Shown in pieces: positions 31,790-43,279 of a DNA stretch of 43,279 nucleotides. Origin of the DNA: Gnetum montanum (lineage: Eukaryota; Streptophyta; Gnetopsida; Gnetales; Gnetaceae); assembly GCA_015680685.1 (NCBI GenBank), contig MNCI01009412.1, forward strand, positions 424,299-467,577. Direction: 5' to 3'. Position numbers and translations under genes: made by a program. Below the pieces are notes generated by a model. That model ran no database searches. It was not told the origin of the DNA and saw nothing but the letters and a program-made list of their open reading frames with translations. The first letter of the stretch is position 1. The number at the start of each line of letters is the position of its first letter.

Positions 31790-32420
31790 ATTTGATGAAA
31801 TTGTGAACCTTTTCACCATTTCAAGGGATAGGCCAATCTTGAACAACTAATATCCTAGTAGTGTTAACAACTATAGTATTCTTTGAAATACATTCTAAGA
31901 ACTAAATCTATCATTACTAAAAAAATTGAATGTTGAGTAAAGAACTGATGCTTCCTAAACATTTGTAAAACTATTTTTAAATGCTACCCATGAAGGTTCT
32001 TTGATGATGAGTACATCAAGATATTCTCAATGAACAAAATCATATAATTGTTTAGGTATGGTCTCATGAGATTGTTCATAAGATACATGAATAACATAGA
32101 AGGATTAGTGAATTTGAATGTAGAAACCATGAACTCATACTACTTATACTATGTCTTGAAGGTTATCTTGGGATATCCTCTTTGATGTAAACTTAATGGT
32201 ATGCTAACTTCTAATCTATCTTTGATAATACTTAAGATTCTCTTAATTGATTGAAAAAATTATCTATGTAAGGTAAAGCATACTTTTTCTTCAAAGTTAC
32301 TTGATTAGGATTTTAATAATCAATTTATAGCCTCATCATACCATTCTCCTTTTCAATGAAGAGAACCAATGTATCCCAAGAAAACATAGTAGGCCAAAGT
32401 AGACCCTTATCTAGTAGGCT
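31790..32420 (-). pseudogene. Reverse transcriptase fragment of element C
   Basis: Blocks on the minus strand include VLFIEKENGMMRL, NQVTLKKKYALPYIDNFF, and near 32010-32055 MILFIENILMYSSS, where the catalytic I-D-D has become I-E-N. Stops and frame changes separate the blocks. Confidence 0.8.
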
Positions 32421-33844
32421 CTAAAGTTAAATCTTTGGATTAGCCAAATCGATGGTTGACATCCTATGTGGAACCATAGAGGTTAAGCATTAGGCTTGAG
32501 ATAAATCTCAAAATTTGCATTACATCTTCAAGTTAAAGTAGGCAACTTTGGATAGAAGACATTGAGAAACCCATGAATAATAGATTTTTAATCGATCCCT
32601 TGTGAGGAAGAAGATTCAATAATAGAAACTAGAAAATAAAAATGGTTGTAAAAAGGCCTCAAAGAGACAAGATCCAACATAGCCTTACATTACCTAGTAT
32701 GCATAGTCATCTAAACATCATCATTTGTAACCAAGTAAAGTATCTTATGATGATAATCAATGCTACCATAATAGTGAGACAATAATCCATTGCAAAAATG
32801 ATGTCATATTCTTCTAGACTTATGATATGAAGATCATTGGGTGAAGAGGCATCCAAAATCACCAAACATACAAATATATAAACATGATTCATAGTTAATA
32901 TACTGCTAACAATGGTACTAATTATAAATCCTTGAATAAGAAATTGACTCTTTAGATCAAGATATCTAACTATTAATGGATAAACAAAAAAATAATTCAA
33001 ATCAAAATAAAGGAGAATCAAAATTACAAAATTTGAAATCCTACCACTAATCTCCATAATTTTATTAGGTTTAGCATTAAATCTCTAGTTAGTTAAAGTA
33101 TATACATGGTCATGCATTCTAGAAGAAATCTGATTTCTTTCTAGTCTAAGACCATGACAAGAATCTCCTTTACTCAAACATTTTAGAAAATTAAAGTTGT
33201 TGTGAATTAGCTAGCTACAATTAAGATAGTTAAGATGATTACTTGAGATGTACCTAACCTTCATATAAGCATGATAGGTAATGGATATAGAAGTAACCTT
33301 ACTATTTCAAAATTAATACTATGGTTGGTATTGTTATTTGTTACATCTAGAATCCCAAGCTTTGATAAATCTATTAGAATTCCTATAAGAGGTGTAACCC
33401 CTATACTAAGAAAAAATTTTATGTTCTTCTTATAATAGTTAACTATGTTGTAAGTCCATTGCATGAAAATGTGCATTCTCATACATGTGTTGATAGATGG
33501 AAAGTAAGTGATACATAATTAATGATGAAGATCATCGATGAAATAATATTCTCTAGCCTTCTCATTATAATGTATGTGAGATGCATACATTCTTAGCTCT
33601 AAAAACTTGCAATTGTACTTAGTCATGGTTTAATTACTTTGGTAGAGGCAATAAAACCTAATTGCTTTTGTCTAATATACTTTAAAAAAATATAATGCTC
33701 ATTAAAAGAAAGTACAAAGTCACTCTAGTGAATATCATAGTTCTTCCAATGATGTACATTCTCCTAAGTAGGCCACCAATAACTATTAGAACATTTAATC
33801 TAGTAGGTTTCTATTCAAGTTTGTTATGTAGAAGTGTAGCAAAT

Positions 33845-33960
33845 CAAATTTAAGATCTTCATGATCTCCTCCAACTAGTTTATGAAAGTAGTAGGATCTT
33901 GATCACCTTTAAAGGTAGGTCATTCCATCTTACAAAAATGCTCAAGAAGACCATGTTCAA
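33845..33960 (-). pseudogene. gag fragment of element C
   Basis: The minus strand reads EHGLLEHFCKME, stop, PTFKGDQDPTTFIN, stop, LEEIMKIL. This is the well-known gag entry motif (F-x-K-x-x-PP-x-F-x-G-x-x-DP, then a W/L helix). Further gag sequence toward 33600 is not recognisable. Confidence 0.65.
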
Positions 33961-35400
33961 TTGGCCATATTTCACCAATATCGCTACTCAAAGAAACAAT
34001 CATTCATAACATGTTGAAATTCTTTTTCATGTATTAATGAAGAAACTAGAATAGCTATTAGTTAATACTTGATTGTATGATCTTCTTATTTATGATAAAA
34101 CTAGAAGTCATAGTAATAGTCTCCACTTGAATATTAGTTACATGATCCTTTGTTTAATTGAAAATGAAATTTGATGTTGAAGTAGGATTGCTAAGCCCAA
34201 CATTCTTCCTTCTACCATATTCATGCCAATCTCTATCACCTACCATCATTGAACACAATAATATAAAATAAAAAAATCATCAAACGTATTCTTTCAGACC
34301 ATCTTGTAATATCCGCCTTCTTAGCCTTAGATTAGAAAGAATTAGATTATATCTATAACAACTAATGAATAAAATGTTTATGATATGAAAAACCAAAATC
34401 AAAACAAAATAGCATACCAATAAGGAAGTAAAAGAAATTATGATGAAATAATAACTGAAAAGAAAAATGGAAGGTGATAACATCAACATATAAAATATAA
34501 TTAAATAGTAAAAGTATATAAAATGGACTAAAAATAATTCTATAATTAATATAGATAATGGTAGATGAATCTGAAAATTAATTCATATATATAAATATCT
34601 AGTAGTATCAAGGTGTACTTAGCAATACTTAACAATATCCATTAACTAAAAAATAATGCATTAAAAAAAATATTGCACACATGTCCATCAAATATCATAA
34701 TGTGCCAAAGTGTAAATTAGACTAGTGCTAAAAAAAACTACATGTAATCTAGAAATTTAAGAGAAAATATCAAGAGATTTTCTTGCTTCACCTAGTTCTA
34801 GTAAGCTTAAAATAAAAGAGGAAGGGTTTATCTACATAGAGTGAGAAACCCTAGCACCTCCTTTGGTTGATTTAAGAACAAGTCTCATGGTGACCAAGTG
34901 AAGGAATGTTGGCCTACAACATATGTAAGCATAAATAATACAAAAATCAGAGATCACAAATTAGACATAGATATGAGCATCAAATAGAAAGTTAACTAAA
35001 GTAAATTATCCACCTCAACCAATCATAGAAGTCACTTCTACCTCTTGAAAAATAGAAAATATTTGATCATCACTCTGAGAACAACAAAATGTTGATGATA
35101 AAAAAAAATAATGAATAATATAAGAAGTTCAAATAACCAAAATATCTAATAAAAGTTAACAGTTGACTTCAAGACTATTTCCAATAATCCAACACTTTTT
35201 ATAAAAATAAAACAATATCAAATATACACTAGGTGGTACTGCTTGTGAAATTGGATACTACTAGAGTTCTAAAGAGGCATTCATATTAATTTCCAAGTCA
35301 TTTAAAAGTTTTAGATTAATCTCAAATGATAAGATAGACCCTAAATGTCAAAAGCATAGGATTTCAACCTTACCAAGACCTTACAACAACTTCTAGCTTA
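33961..35400. other. AT-rich stretch, no gene recognised; probable LTR/leader of element C
   Basis: The stretch is very A/T-rich, with only short, motif-free open frames (such as 34489-34280 on the minus strand). It lies upstream of the minus-strand gag of element C, where its 5' LTR should be. I could not find LTR ends or a clear primer site. Confidence 0.35.
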
Positions 35401-35699
35401 AGAGAAGCATTGATAGAAACTATAGCAAATATGACTTAAGCATGACTTGTGGTGACTTAATCATGAGTTGATCAAGACTTCTGATTAACAAGAAATCATT
35501 AAAAATGGTAGAATTGATCAAATAGGTTTGAAATAGAACCCAAAAATCATGTTGCAAATTGTAATTTCTATTTCTTAACATGAGGCCAGATTTAATTGTA
35601 AATGTAAGATTTGTAGTCCATGAGTTGCAATCTTGCATACTTTGGCTTTTGGAACTAAAAACTACATTAGAAGCTATTGTTGTATCACTTCCCAAGTAG

Positions 35700-36850
35700 A
35701 AAAAGTTATCTCATGTCTATATTTGGGCTTGGGAAGGCTACAAATACCTCGGGAATGGCCAAAATTGGCATTTTCATGGATTTTTGTAGGGGTATAACCT
35801 TAACTTTGTTGGAACAATCTATCCCCTCAGCATAGATGGAATTGTTGGAATTTTCCATTTTCATTTCCATCTCCATTTTCTTGATAGTGGCCAGTGTAGT
35901 CAACCCAAGTTTTTAGTAGTTGTAGCATGGTTGGTGTAGATAGCATTTTCCACAGTTTTGAGAAGTTTCTGATCATTTTCAACAACTTTAGCATAGTCAA
36001 TCAAGGTTAGCATAGTTGGGATGGTATCAGCATAGTCATGAATGTCTATTTACTATTTATAGTAAATGGATGGATAATGGTGTTTATGTTGTATTCTAAA
36101 CTTACTGTAAATGACAACTACAATGAAAATTATAACCATTACCACTTGTAAATAGACATCAATCTATTAGTAATCATGATAGTGGTGCACAAATCCAAAA
36201 ATAGCAATTCCATGGCCTATGTAAATCCAATGTAAACATCCTATTCTAGTTCCAAACTTTTAGAATTTTTATAACCTCAAAGTAGTTTGCAACCTAGAGA
36301 GCCTTTGTAACCTTGCAATTCCTTTGACCAAAAACTCGTATCTATGCTGGGCATAGATACTTCAAACATGGTACCATTGCACCAAAGGTGGAATACCATT
36401 TGTAAACATAGTGGTAGATCCTAGTGGAAACTAGTAGGGAGTTGCTAGAAACTGAGGCTAAAAAGCATCTAGATCGTGAAGGTTCAAGTGCAAATTGAAA
36501 ACTCCAATGTACTTCAAGCATAAAATCTATACTTTTTAAACTTGCTACTTTATCTTCCATTTCAATAAAGTCATAGTTCTTTGTTTTGAAGATATAGGTT
36601 CACATTTTCATTTATGTGTCTTTTTCCATTTTGGATCTTCAATGCCATTTACATTTATGTTTTCATTTACATTTTCATTTAAATTTTCATTTGTGTTGTC
36701 ATTGACACTTTCGTAAGTCTATAGATGATTGGCTAGATTGTCCAGGGTGTCTTCAATCCCATTGTTCAAAGGTCCTTAGAATTCAAGGCTATTTTGATGC
36801 CTGGGATATTTTGGTTTCCATTCTAGAAATCAAATTTTCTAGGTCAAATA
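35700..36850 (+). repeat. Probable 5' LTR of element D
   Basis: The stretch ends at the primer site. It contains decayed versions of element A's LTR words: repeated AGCATAGT (35985-36040), a palindromic CTATGCTGGGCATAG near 36338-36360, and degenerate CATTTACATTTTCATT runs. The left boundary cannot be fixed because no 3' LTR lies in the window. Confidence 0.45.
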
Positions 36851-36856
36851 GCTTTC

Positions 36857-36873
36857 TGGCACTAGAAGGAAGG
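36857..36873 (+). promoter_or_regulatory. Mutated tRNA-Asn primer site of element D
   Basis: TGGCACTAGAAGGAAGG differs from the element A site (TGGCGCTAGAAGGAGGG) at two positions, both G-to-A. It lies upstream of the gag-pro remnant as expected. Confidence 0.7.
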
Positions 36874-37559
36874 TTTCCATTGAAATTCTTGGAAGAAAAA
36901 AAAAACCTTTTCCATTTTCTTCGTGATACCAAGTCTTTTATGTTTCTAGAACTCTAAAACCTACCAACATTTTTTGTTAAAACCAACATTTATTCCCTAA
37001 ACCCTTTTCCACATACCATAGAGTATTTATGGTAATTGAGTTAGGTTTTGGCTACAATTTCATAGTAGTTGTTGGTTTGTTAGGAATGAGCGTAGTCTAT
37101 TTCAAAAGTCAATGTATTCTAACAGATAATTTCCATTTCAAAAGCCATTTCCATTTTGAAGGCCAATTTTGTTTTGGAAGTTCATTTTCATTTTGAAGCT
37201 TATTTTAATTTTAAAACTTTTTTTTCATTCAAAAAACATATTTCCATTTTAGAACTTACTTTTTGATCAAAATCATAATTCTATCTACTATAGAGATCTA
37301 ATCGAAAAAGCCACCTTTTCTAGTCTTGCTACTGAGTGTAGTTGAAATAACCACCTTAAATTCTATTTATTGAATAGTACATGACCATCTAGTATGTAGT
37401 ATTTTCTGGGAAATAGCTTTTTCATTACCTTTCCATTTTTAGTTAACTATGTTAGTTCATAATCCCACTAACTACATTTTTACTAAAAATAGTAAAAAAT
37501 TTAAAATCATATTTTTGACAATTTCATTCAACCAGTTAATCATTTTACCCTTTAACTCC

Positions 37560-40500
37560 ATTGATAAGGAATCTAGCCAAAAAGCCGTTAGGGTATATGA
37601 GCCCAAGAATCCTATTGTTGCTAAGTGTAGGCAATCACTCAAACTTAGTGGATGAAGCCCTAAATTCTCAGTTATAAACAAAGATTACTAGAACATCATT
37701 TGTGTGAAAGTTTAGGCTAGCATGTTTATTCCAAGAATGAAAGCAGAAGTCAAAAGGGAATATGAGCTCATATACCTTGATGGAAAGGAGTATATTACTT
37801 CCCCATATGATAAAATCCCTATGATAAAAACCTATGCACACAACATATCTCACCTGATTAAGATGGATAAAGAGGTTGGGATGACTAGCTCGAATGAGCA
37901 ACAAGAGGAAGAGGATGAGTTTGAGGCTTAGTCCAAACATGAGAACCTCACTAGAAATCTCTTTCAATAGTCAATCCCAACAACCATGATGCCTACTTAA
38001 ACCTCCCTTGTCTCCTTCATGGGATAGATCCTACATTTTTCACCTCCCTCCTACCCACTCATGTTTGGGCCAACACCCATTATAGCAGTGCACCAAATAT
38101 ACTCAATGCTACAAGCAATGATGTTTTCAATCACCATGTCTTTCACCATACAACCATAGTCTATGTGGCCCTCATTGGTGGTTGTAACCACCACTAACCT
38201 ATTTCTCATCTAGATGAAGCCCATTGTGGAACCTCAATTGACTCAAGGTTCATTTATCCAATTTGTCCCATTTGTGTCCTAGATACTACCACAAACCTCT
38301 TTTTCATTATTCATCCCATCTGCAACCTTTTGTGTAGATCCCACAATTGACAAGGGCACCTCAAGGATTTGATCAACCCTTCCAAATGATCTGGTACTAA
38401 ATTGAAGTGTTAAGGAATCCAAATCTTAGAATGGAAAGATTATTAATTTCTATTAGGATGATCCCATCAGTCCTATGGTCCCACCACTAACTCTTCTTCT
38501 TAGTGTTCCCATAACATAGTTCACCAAGTACAATGGTGAAGGTAACTGCAACTCGCATCTCATATGCTTCTACTATGAGTTCTTGTTACTACAAGCATAG
38601 CCACACACAATCATGAGAATCTTCCCTATGTCTCTTAGGGGAAAAGCTCTTGACTAGTACCATGCTTTTCCAAGAGGCTCCATATCCTCTTTGTAAGAAC
38701 TATACAATTCATTAATCATTTCATGTATAACTTGAAACATGATACCACACTTGACCAACTAATGAAGGTTAATAAAGGATTCCTTGAACTAGTGCAAAAT
38801 TTCATCCAACAATGGAATGCTTTGCTAAACAAAATTCTGCAACCAATAGCTTAAATCCATATCATAGCTATCATCATGGGGATGGTTAATAACTTTATCA
38901 AGTCAAAATTATGCTACCTTGATTCACAAACACTTAGTTAAGCATTGTCCCAAACCTAGAAAATATAAGATGTTGTAGAAGATAGCCATGACCCCATGTA
39001 TATGGTGTATAAAAATCAACATGCACTAAAGAACAAGAATAAGGGAAGGCAAAACAACATAGTTGTACCCATTGTGGTCAAAGACAACAAGATAACCACC
39101 TAGGGGCTAAGAACAACCCAACCCAAGGCCCTTGATAGCAACAATAACAACCAACCTTCAACATCTAAGGCCTTTGCATCAACTAATTTAAGGCCCAAAT
39201 TTAAGCAAAAAGACTAGACCAAATACACTAGGTTACCCTTAAAGGCATTAGAACTATTAGACCAAATATTAAAGTGTGGGAGAATATAGTATAGGAAAAT
39301 GACCAAAAATGCCCACAACAGGCATGAGAGATTATGTGAGATAGTTAAAGATCCCACTTGCACAACTAAAGATGATCCTTCAGTACCTAGATCTTTTAAG
39401 ATTGACCACTTTTGCCACTATCATTAATTGCTAGGTCTTGATACTAATTTTTCCTTGGGATAAAACATGACTTGTAAGAGATGATAGATAATGGTGAGCT
39501 AGTTCTTAACACCTCCAACCTAGTTAGGCATTAGAATTCATTGATTAATATATATAAGTACCCATTAAATGCCAATAATGGCCCATATACCATAGTGTTA
39601 TTTAATGTTAACAATGATTAGGGGCTTATGAGGGAACCATTCATGATCTAGGTAACTCCTCATAACAAAAGGGATCCTTCAACTTTCACTAGTTGAACAA
39701 TCCTTTTTTTGTAAGGATCCCATTACCAACACCCCCTAAATATTCTTTTTACATTGGTGTACCTCCCCTTCCTACTACAACCAAGTCCACTCATACAATG
39801 AAACAATAATCCCCTATGGTGGCAAATGCAACTTCTTCCTCCCAACAAACCCATAACAACAACAAATATCCAACTAGAAAATGGTAGAAGCCTATGAAAA
39901 AGCCTAAGAACAAGAATGATAAGCAAGCCAAGGGATGGAAGGAAGTTGGTCCACCAAAGCCCACTCCCATATCATCCATTCTATTAACCTTAACTACCCA
40001 GGTTGCGTCAACTAGTGAACCAAGGAAGGATCCTATGCCCCAAGAGAAAGGGAATGAGACAAAGCCACAATAATCCAAACACAAATTCTACATTCTGGAA
40101 TGCATGGAGAAATTCTAGAACAATAAGAATGAAATATCAACAACCAATAACAAAGACTTCCTAAATGCAATGGAATAAGTCAAATAATCGGTGAAACAAA
40201 AGAATACAACCCTTAGCCTATATAACCTTATCTTGACTTCTATTGTATACCATGAAGTACTAGTTAAGATGTTAACCTCCATCCCTATTGGTGAGGACAT
40301 TCTAGTTAATGAAATATCAATCCATGTATTGATGGTTCCTTCTTCATCTAGGGAAGTGAGATCAACATCACTTGTGTTTCATGAAAAAAAATTAATACTA
40401 ATACCCTAAATAGTGAGGTAACTAAGGTGACCCTCTTTATGACTATAAAGGTAGGATAATAAAAAGTGCAAAGGGTTAATGTGGATGATGGGGCAGGAAC

Positions 40501-41074
40501 AAATGTCATAGCTTACATCATCATTGAGTGCTTGGGCCTAACAAAGAAAATGCAACACATGACAAGTTTAGTTGTTAAATCCTTCAATGGATCGTAGGTT
40601 GTTTCCAAAGGCTTCATCTCTTTAGATTTTGTCGTAGGAGAATAATTCCACATAATAAAAAGTTTCTTGGATGTAGAGGAAACACCAGGATTCAAACTTA
40701 TTCTTGGAAGGCATTGCCTAGCTCAATTACAATTTGTGCCTTCACTTATCCACTAGGAAATTCACCTGCCTTACAAGGGAGGTGAAATAATTATTTAGGG
40801 AAATAGTGTGGTCCCTTTAGCAATTAATAATTTTGATGTATAATAAGTGTCCCAAGTGTAGTTTTAGGAAGAAACTCCTACTATTAGATGCAAAATCAAA
40901 AATTCTAAGGTAGTGAAAGAGGCAAAGACCAACAACGATGGACCCATTGATGCATCATGCAGAGGGATCCCCTTTAACATTGTTAGAAAAGGTGATGTGA
41001 AATTCAAGCTTGTGCAACATAGACTATATACATTTTCTAATCTTTCAAAGATTAGAAAACATTTAAGTAAGTGA
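37560..41074 (+). pseudogene. gag-pro: gag-pro remnant of element D
   Basis: Recognisable in order: an N-terminal block (37620-37930) where MKAEVKREYELIYLDGKEY aligns with RAEIEVKRQFKLFYRGGHEF of element A and both end in an acidic EEEDEF; a gag block near 38700-38900 (LMKVNKGFLELVQNFIQQW against LMQIKQASLEPMQKFIQRW); a block near 40191-40320 (KQKNTTLSLYNLILTS against KQKNTSLSLYDLVLTS); and the protease with V-D-D-G-A at 40481-40495. The C-terminus (GIPFNIVRKGDV … KIRKHLSK) ends at TGA 41072-41074, the same place as in element A. Many stops and frameshifts are present. Confidence 0.85.
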
Positions 41075-41756
41075 CGTATACCCCTAATCCTCCTACCTTA
41101 TGCACTCATAATCATGTACCCATATGTACCTATAGCCTTTAGACTACTTTATATTTTACCTATATGCACCATTTAATTTTGCTTTATTTTAAACTTTAAC
41201 TTATTTTTTGGTTGAAGTTTACTAATTTTTGCATTTTTTAACTTATTAAAGCCTTTTATTTTCTCTTTCGGCATGATAAAAACAAAAAAGTTATAAGAAA
41301 CTTTAAAACTTAAAAAAAAACATAAAAATTTTTATGTATTCCTTTATTGTATAGCTTGCTAAGGCCTTAAATTGGCAAAAACATGAAGGCCTGCCATGGC
41401 CTAAAACTAGCAAAAAATATTTTAAACTTTCTTTTGTCTTAGTCTATAGCCTTATTACCTAGTCATTTCAGCCTTTTTATTACATTATAATCAAGATAGC
41501 CACTGGAGCCTTAAAACATCCATTATAACAACAAACTATAAAATCATAATAAAACCATAATGCTAGAAAAATAGAACTGAAACTAAAAATTAAACTTAAA
41601 ATCAAAATGTCTACAACATAATAGTGATGATCACATGGCGTGCCAAAATGTTTAAACAATAAACCATTCACACCTAAATATGTGGCTAACACTAGCCTCA
41701 ATAACATCAACATCAAACATCATCAATAAAAATAACTAAAAATACACAATGGTTAA
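41075..41756. other. AT-rich interval between gag-pro and the antisense remnant of element D
   Basis: Apart from the hairpin near 41390, I see only A/T-rich sequence with no open frame of note. The position corresponds to 7958-8510 of element A. Confidence 0.4.
41360..41410 (+). repeat. Hairpin after the gag-pro stop of element D
   Basis: AGGCC-TGCCAT-GGCCT (41387-41402) is a 5-bp stem followed by AAAACTAG, the counterpart of GGCC-N6-GGCC plus ATAAACTA in element A (8254-8306). A weaker GCC…GGC pair precedes it at 41362-41376. Confidence 0.6.
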
Positions 41757-42790
41757 TGCTATGTGACATCTATAGGAGGAGGTGGATGGTCATTTCCACA
41801 CTATTGGAAATATTGATATTGCTTGGTGCCTCTACCATGATAACACAAGACCAAGTAGTGATCAACACACAACAAATCCAGGATAAAACATAAGAATATG
41901 ACTAGAAAAGAATGAACTAAGTATAAAAAAAATCTAATAAACAAAGCTAAACTAGAATAAACCATAGAAAAACTGAAATAAGAAAGCCTAAGAGGGTTTT
42001 GAAGTAGCATATTCCATGAGGAAAGTCTATAGACCAACCTCTAGATGGTGGAAGAGCTAGTCTTTAGTCATGTTAGCCTAGTCTTCATCCCCAAGATTAA
42101 CACCAATAAGGATGTTTCTCTCATTGATGTCACTACATGTAATGGGCTCATGTGAGAAGGTGGTAGTAGATACCTTTCCTAAGACAATATTCATCTAATG
42201 AATTGGGAAGTTAGCCACAATCACACTATCTACGAATAATTTGTAGACATCCTTTACATGGATCCCCTTCATACATAACTCCAATTGGCATTATTCTATA
42301 GAGTCATGTTGTAACCACTTGAGGTAGGCATCCTACAATGTCTTGTACTATCTCTTGTGATCCCTTTGCACTTTGCCACACTTTAATACTTAAGCTCAAT
42401 AGTCCTTTCATTTGCTAGTCTTGCAATTTATGAGATCCATATAAAGCTTTTGTTTTGCTGCCTTTCTAGCAAAGGAAACGTTGCTATACATAGCATTCTA
42501 GTAGCATGCCTAAGTTATTTTCTTAGTACACAAAGAGTTCCTTTTGGTCAATTGGACCTCCATGAATTTCTTGCAATCCCTAATATCCTTCACCTCCTCT
42601 ATCAGCTTCTTCTTCCCTTACTTTAGCACCACAACTTTTTCCCACAAGAACTTATTCGAGTGTTTGCATTCCCACAAATATTTTACACATCAGAGTGGAC
42701 ATGAAGTGACACTATCATACAACTTATATGGGACATTCAACATATTAGGAGATAGGGAAAGTAACACATCAATCTATATACCTTGGTTAG
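41757..42790 (-). pseudogene. Antisense-gene remnant of element D (homologue of exon 6, possibly exon 7)
   Basis: From 42785 to about 42010 the minus strand can be read in one frame with many stops and aligns with exon 6 of the antisense gene in element A. LSPNMLNVPYKLYDSV matches LSPEIEQVPRPVYEEV; LWECKHSNKFLW matches VWTCRRSIEQLW; a 62-codon block is collinear without gaps; QLELCMKG matches QLEMFVEG. The exon ends at ATG near 42013, where element A has its donor, though GTAAGC is mutated here. A weaker match to exon 7 lies near 41850-41757 (PPPPIDVT, stop). The homologue of exon 5 and beyond is lost to the insertion at 42797. Confidence 0.82.
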
Positions 42791-42796
42791 GATGCC

Positions 42797-43279
42797 TGTT
42801 GGCGACCGTTTGGGACGTGACCACCAACGAGTGTCCTTGAACAGGATTTAGGTGCCTGCTGGTCTCTAGCAACACCAAGGCCCAAATACCTCCAAATAAA
42901 CTCAGTAGTTAATGTGAGTATGTGTGTGTGCTGTTGCGACATGTGGTTGTGTAAAATGTAACAATTGCGTTGTGTGTCAACTACAAATGACTTACTTTAA
43001 AGAGATTCAGCCAACTTTGCCAAGTACTGTGAGTTCTTGAAAATTTTCTATTTTGTTCAACTGCCTAGTCTACGCGGTCCTTATAATACCTACTTGTAAC
43101 AAATAAAATTTTGCAAAAAAATTTAAGCACAACTCCACAGTCTACTCCTAATTTTCCCTAGAGAAAGAGATAGTTCCACAAGAAAACTAGAAATAGAGCA
43201 AGATTCGATGGAAATAAGCAGAAAAGAAAAGAAAGCAGATTTGTGTAGACCTCAAATATTTAAACAAGGTAAAATGACA
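42797..43279 (+). mobile_element. Probable start of another LTR element interrupting element D
   Basis: Homology to the antisense exon stops just before TGTTGGCGACCGTTTGGG at 42797. The new sequence is GC-richer, opens with TG, has a TATAAT-like box near 43082, and runs off the window. TG start plus sudden loss of homology suggests an LTR; without the other end this is a guess. Confidence 0.35.

Larger units (their letters stand above)
30010..33960 (-). mobile_element. Degraded Ty3/gypsy element, minus strand (element C)
   Basis: Minus-strand fragments in gypsy order run from gag (near 33950) through RT and RNase H to the integrase C-terminus (near 30030). Every domain has stops and frameshifts. 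Sequence style differs from elements A and B. LTRs were not delimited. Confidence 0.78.
35500..42790 (+). mobile_element. Older relative of element A, truncated (element D)
   Basis: It shares with element A a tRNA-Asn-like primer site, a collinear gag-pro, a hairpin after the gag-pro stop and an antisense coiled-coil exon. The protein alignment is clear, but DNA similarity is largely lost, and the GC-rich repeats of A have become AT-rich here (for example CATTTACATTTTCATTTACA-like runs near 36600-36720 in place of GTTTACGCT runs). The element is cut at about 42790, before pol. The LTR start is only a guess. Confidence 0.8.

Noticed and set aside
33261-33482. Small membrane-like open frames in the AT-rich right half (also 32707-33057, 34280-34489, 41801-42037)
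   Set aside because: Hydrophobic composition follows from A/T-rich DNA; no homologous pair or start context supports them.

Overview
The window is repeat-rich intergenic DNA from a plant with a large genome. Every recognisable gene belongs to an LTR retrotransposon, apart from one fragment that looks captured from a plant gene. The very old, AT-rich, stop-riddled elements in the right half fit a slowly decaying genome such as a gymnosperm, but that is inference and I cannot name the species. I see no intact cellular gene, rRNA gene or tRNA gene.

Layout. Bases 1-2149 are degraded DNA with an LTR-like promoter near the left edge. Bases 2155-19742 are one complete Ty3/gypsy element of 17.6 kb (element A), bounded by a perfect 5-bp target duplication (GTTGT). 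Its order is LTR, tRNA-Asn primer site, gag-pro, hairpin array, a spliced gene on the opposite strand, palindrome array, pol (RT, RNase H, a second aRNase H, integrase), hairpin array, LTR. Bases 19950-21800 hold a decayed tandem repeat. Bases 21900-24857 are a short Ty1/copia-type element with LTRs and TTAGG duplications; it carries a piece resembling a plant proline/serine-rich protein gene. Bases 25200-29850 (element B) and 30010-33960 (element C) are minus-strand Ty3/gypsy ruins. From about 35.5 kb to 42.79 kb lies a second, much older relative of element A (element D), apparently cut off by another insertion at 42797.

Main discovery. Between protease and reverse transcriptase, element A holds a minus-strand gene whose seven exons I could join with GT-AG introns of 70-102 bp. 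The exon sum is exactly 1014 codons including the stop. Its first two exons resemble the NIF/FCP1-like HAD phosphatase fold with the catalytic aspartates replaced. A central block is reminiscent of plant mobile-domain proteins, and the sixth exon is partly coiled coil. Element D keeps the homologous antisense exon at the same place, downstream of its own gag-pro stop. The gene is therefore a family trait and not a chance insertion.

How the parts may work together. gag-pro and the antisense gene converge tail to tail on an array of hairpins. The antisense gene and pol diverge head to head from an array of GCGTATACGC palindromes, which also fill the U3 of the LTR. A second hairpin array follows pol, and stem changes there are compensatory. 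This suggests a shared control signal at each promoter-like region and structured RNA at each 3' end. It also implies that the sense transcript must bridge about 5.4 kb between gag-pro and pol, perhaps by splicing as in Ogre elements. All copies here are inactivated, mostly by C-to-T changes (CAG to TAG).
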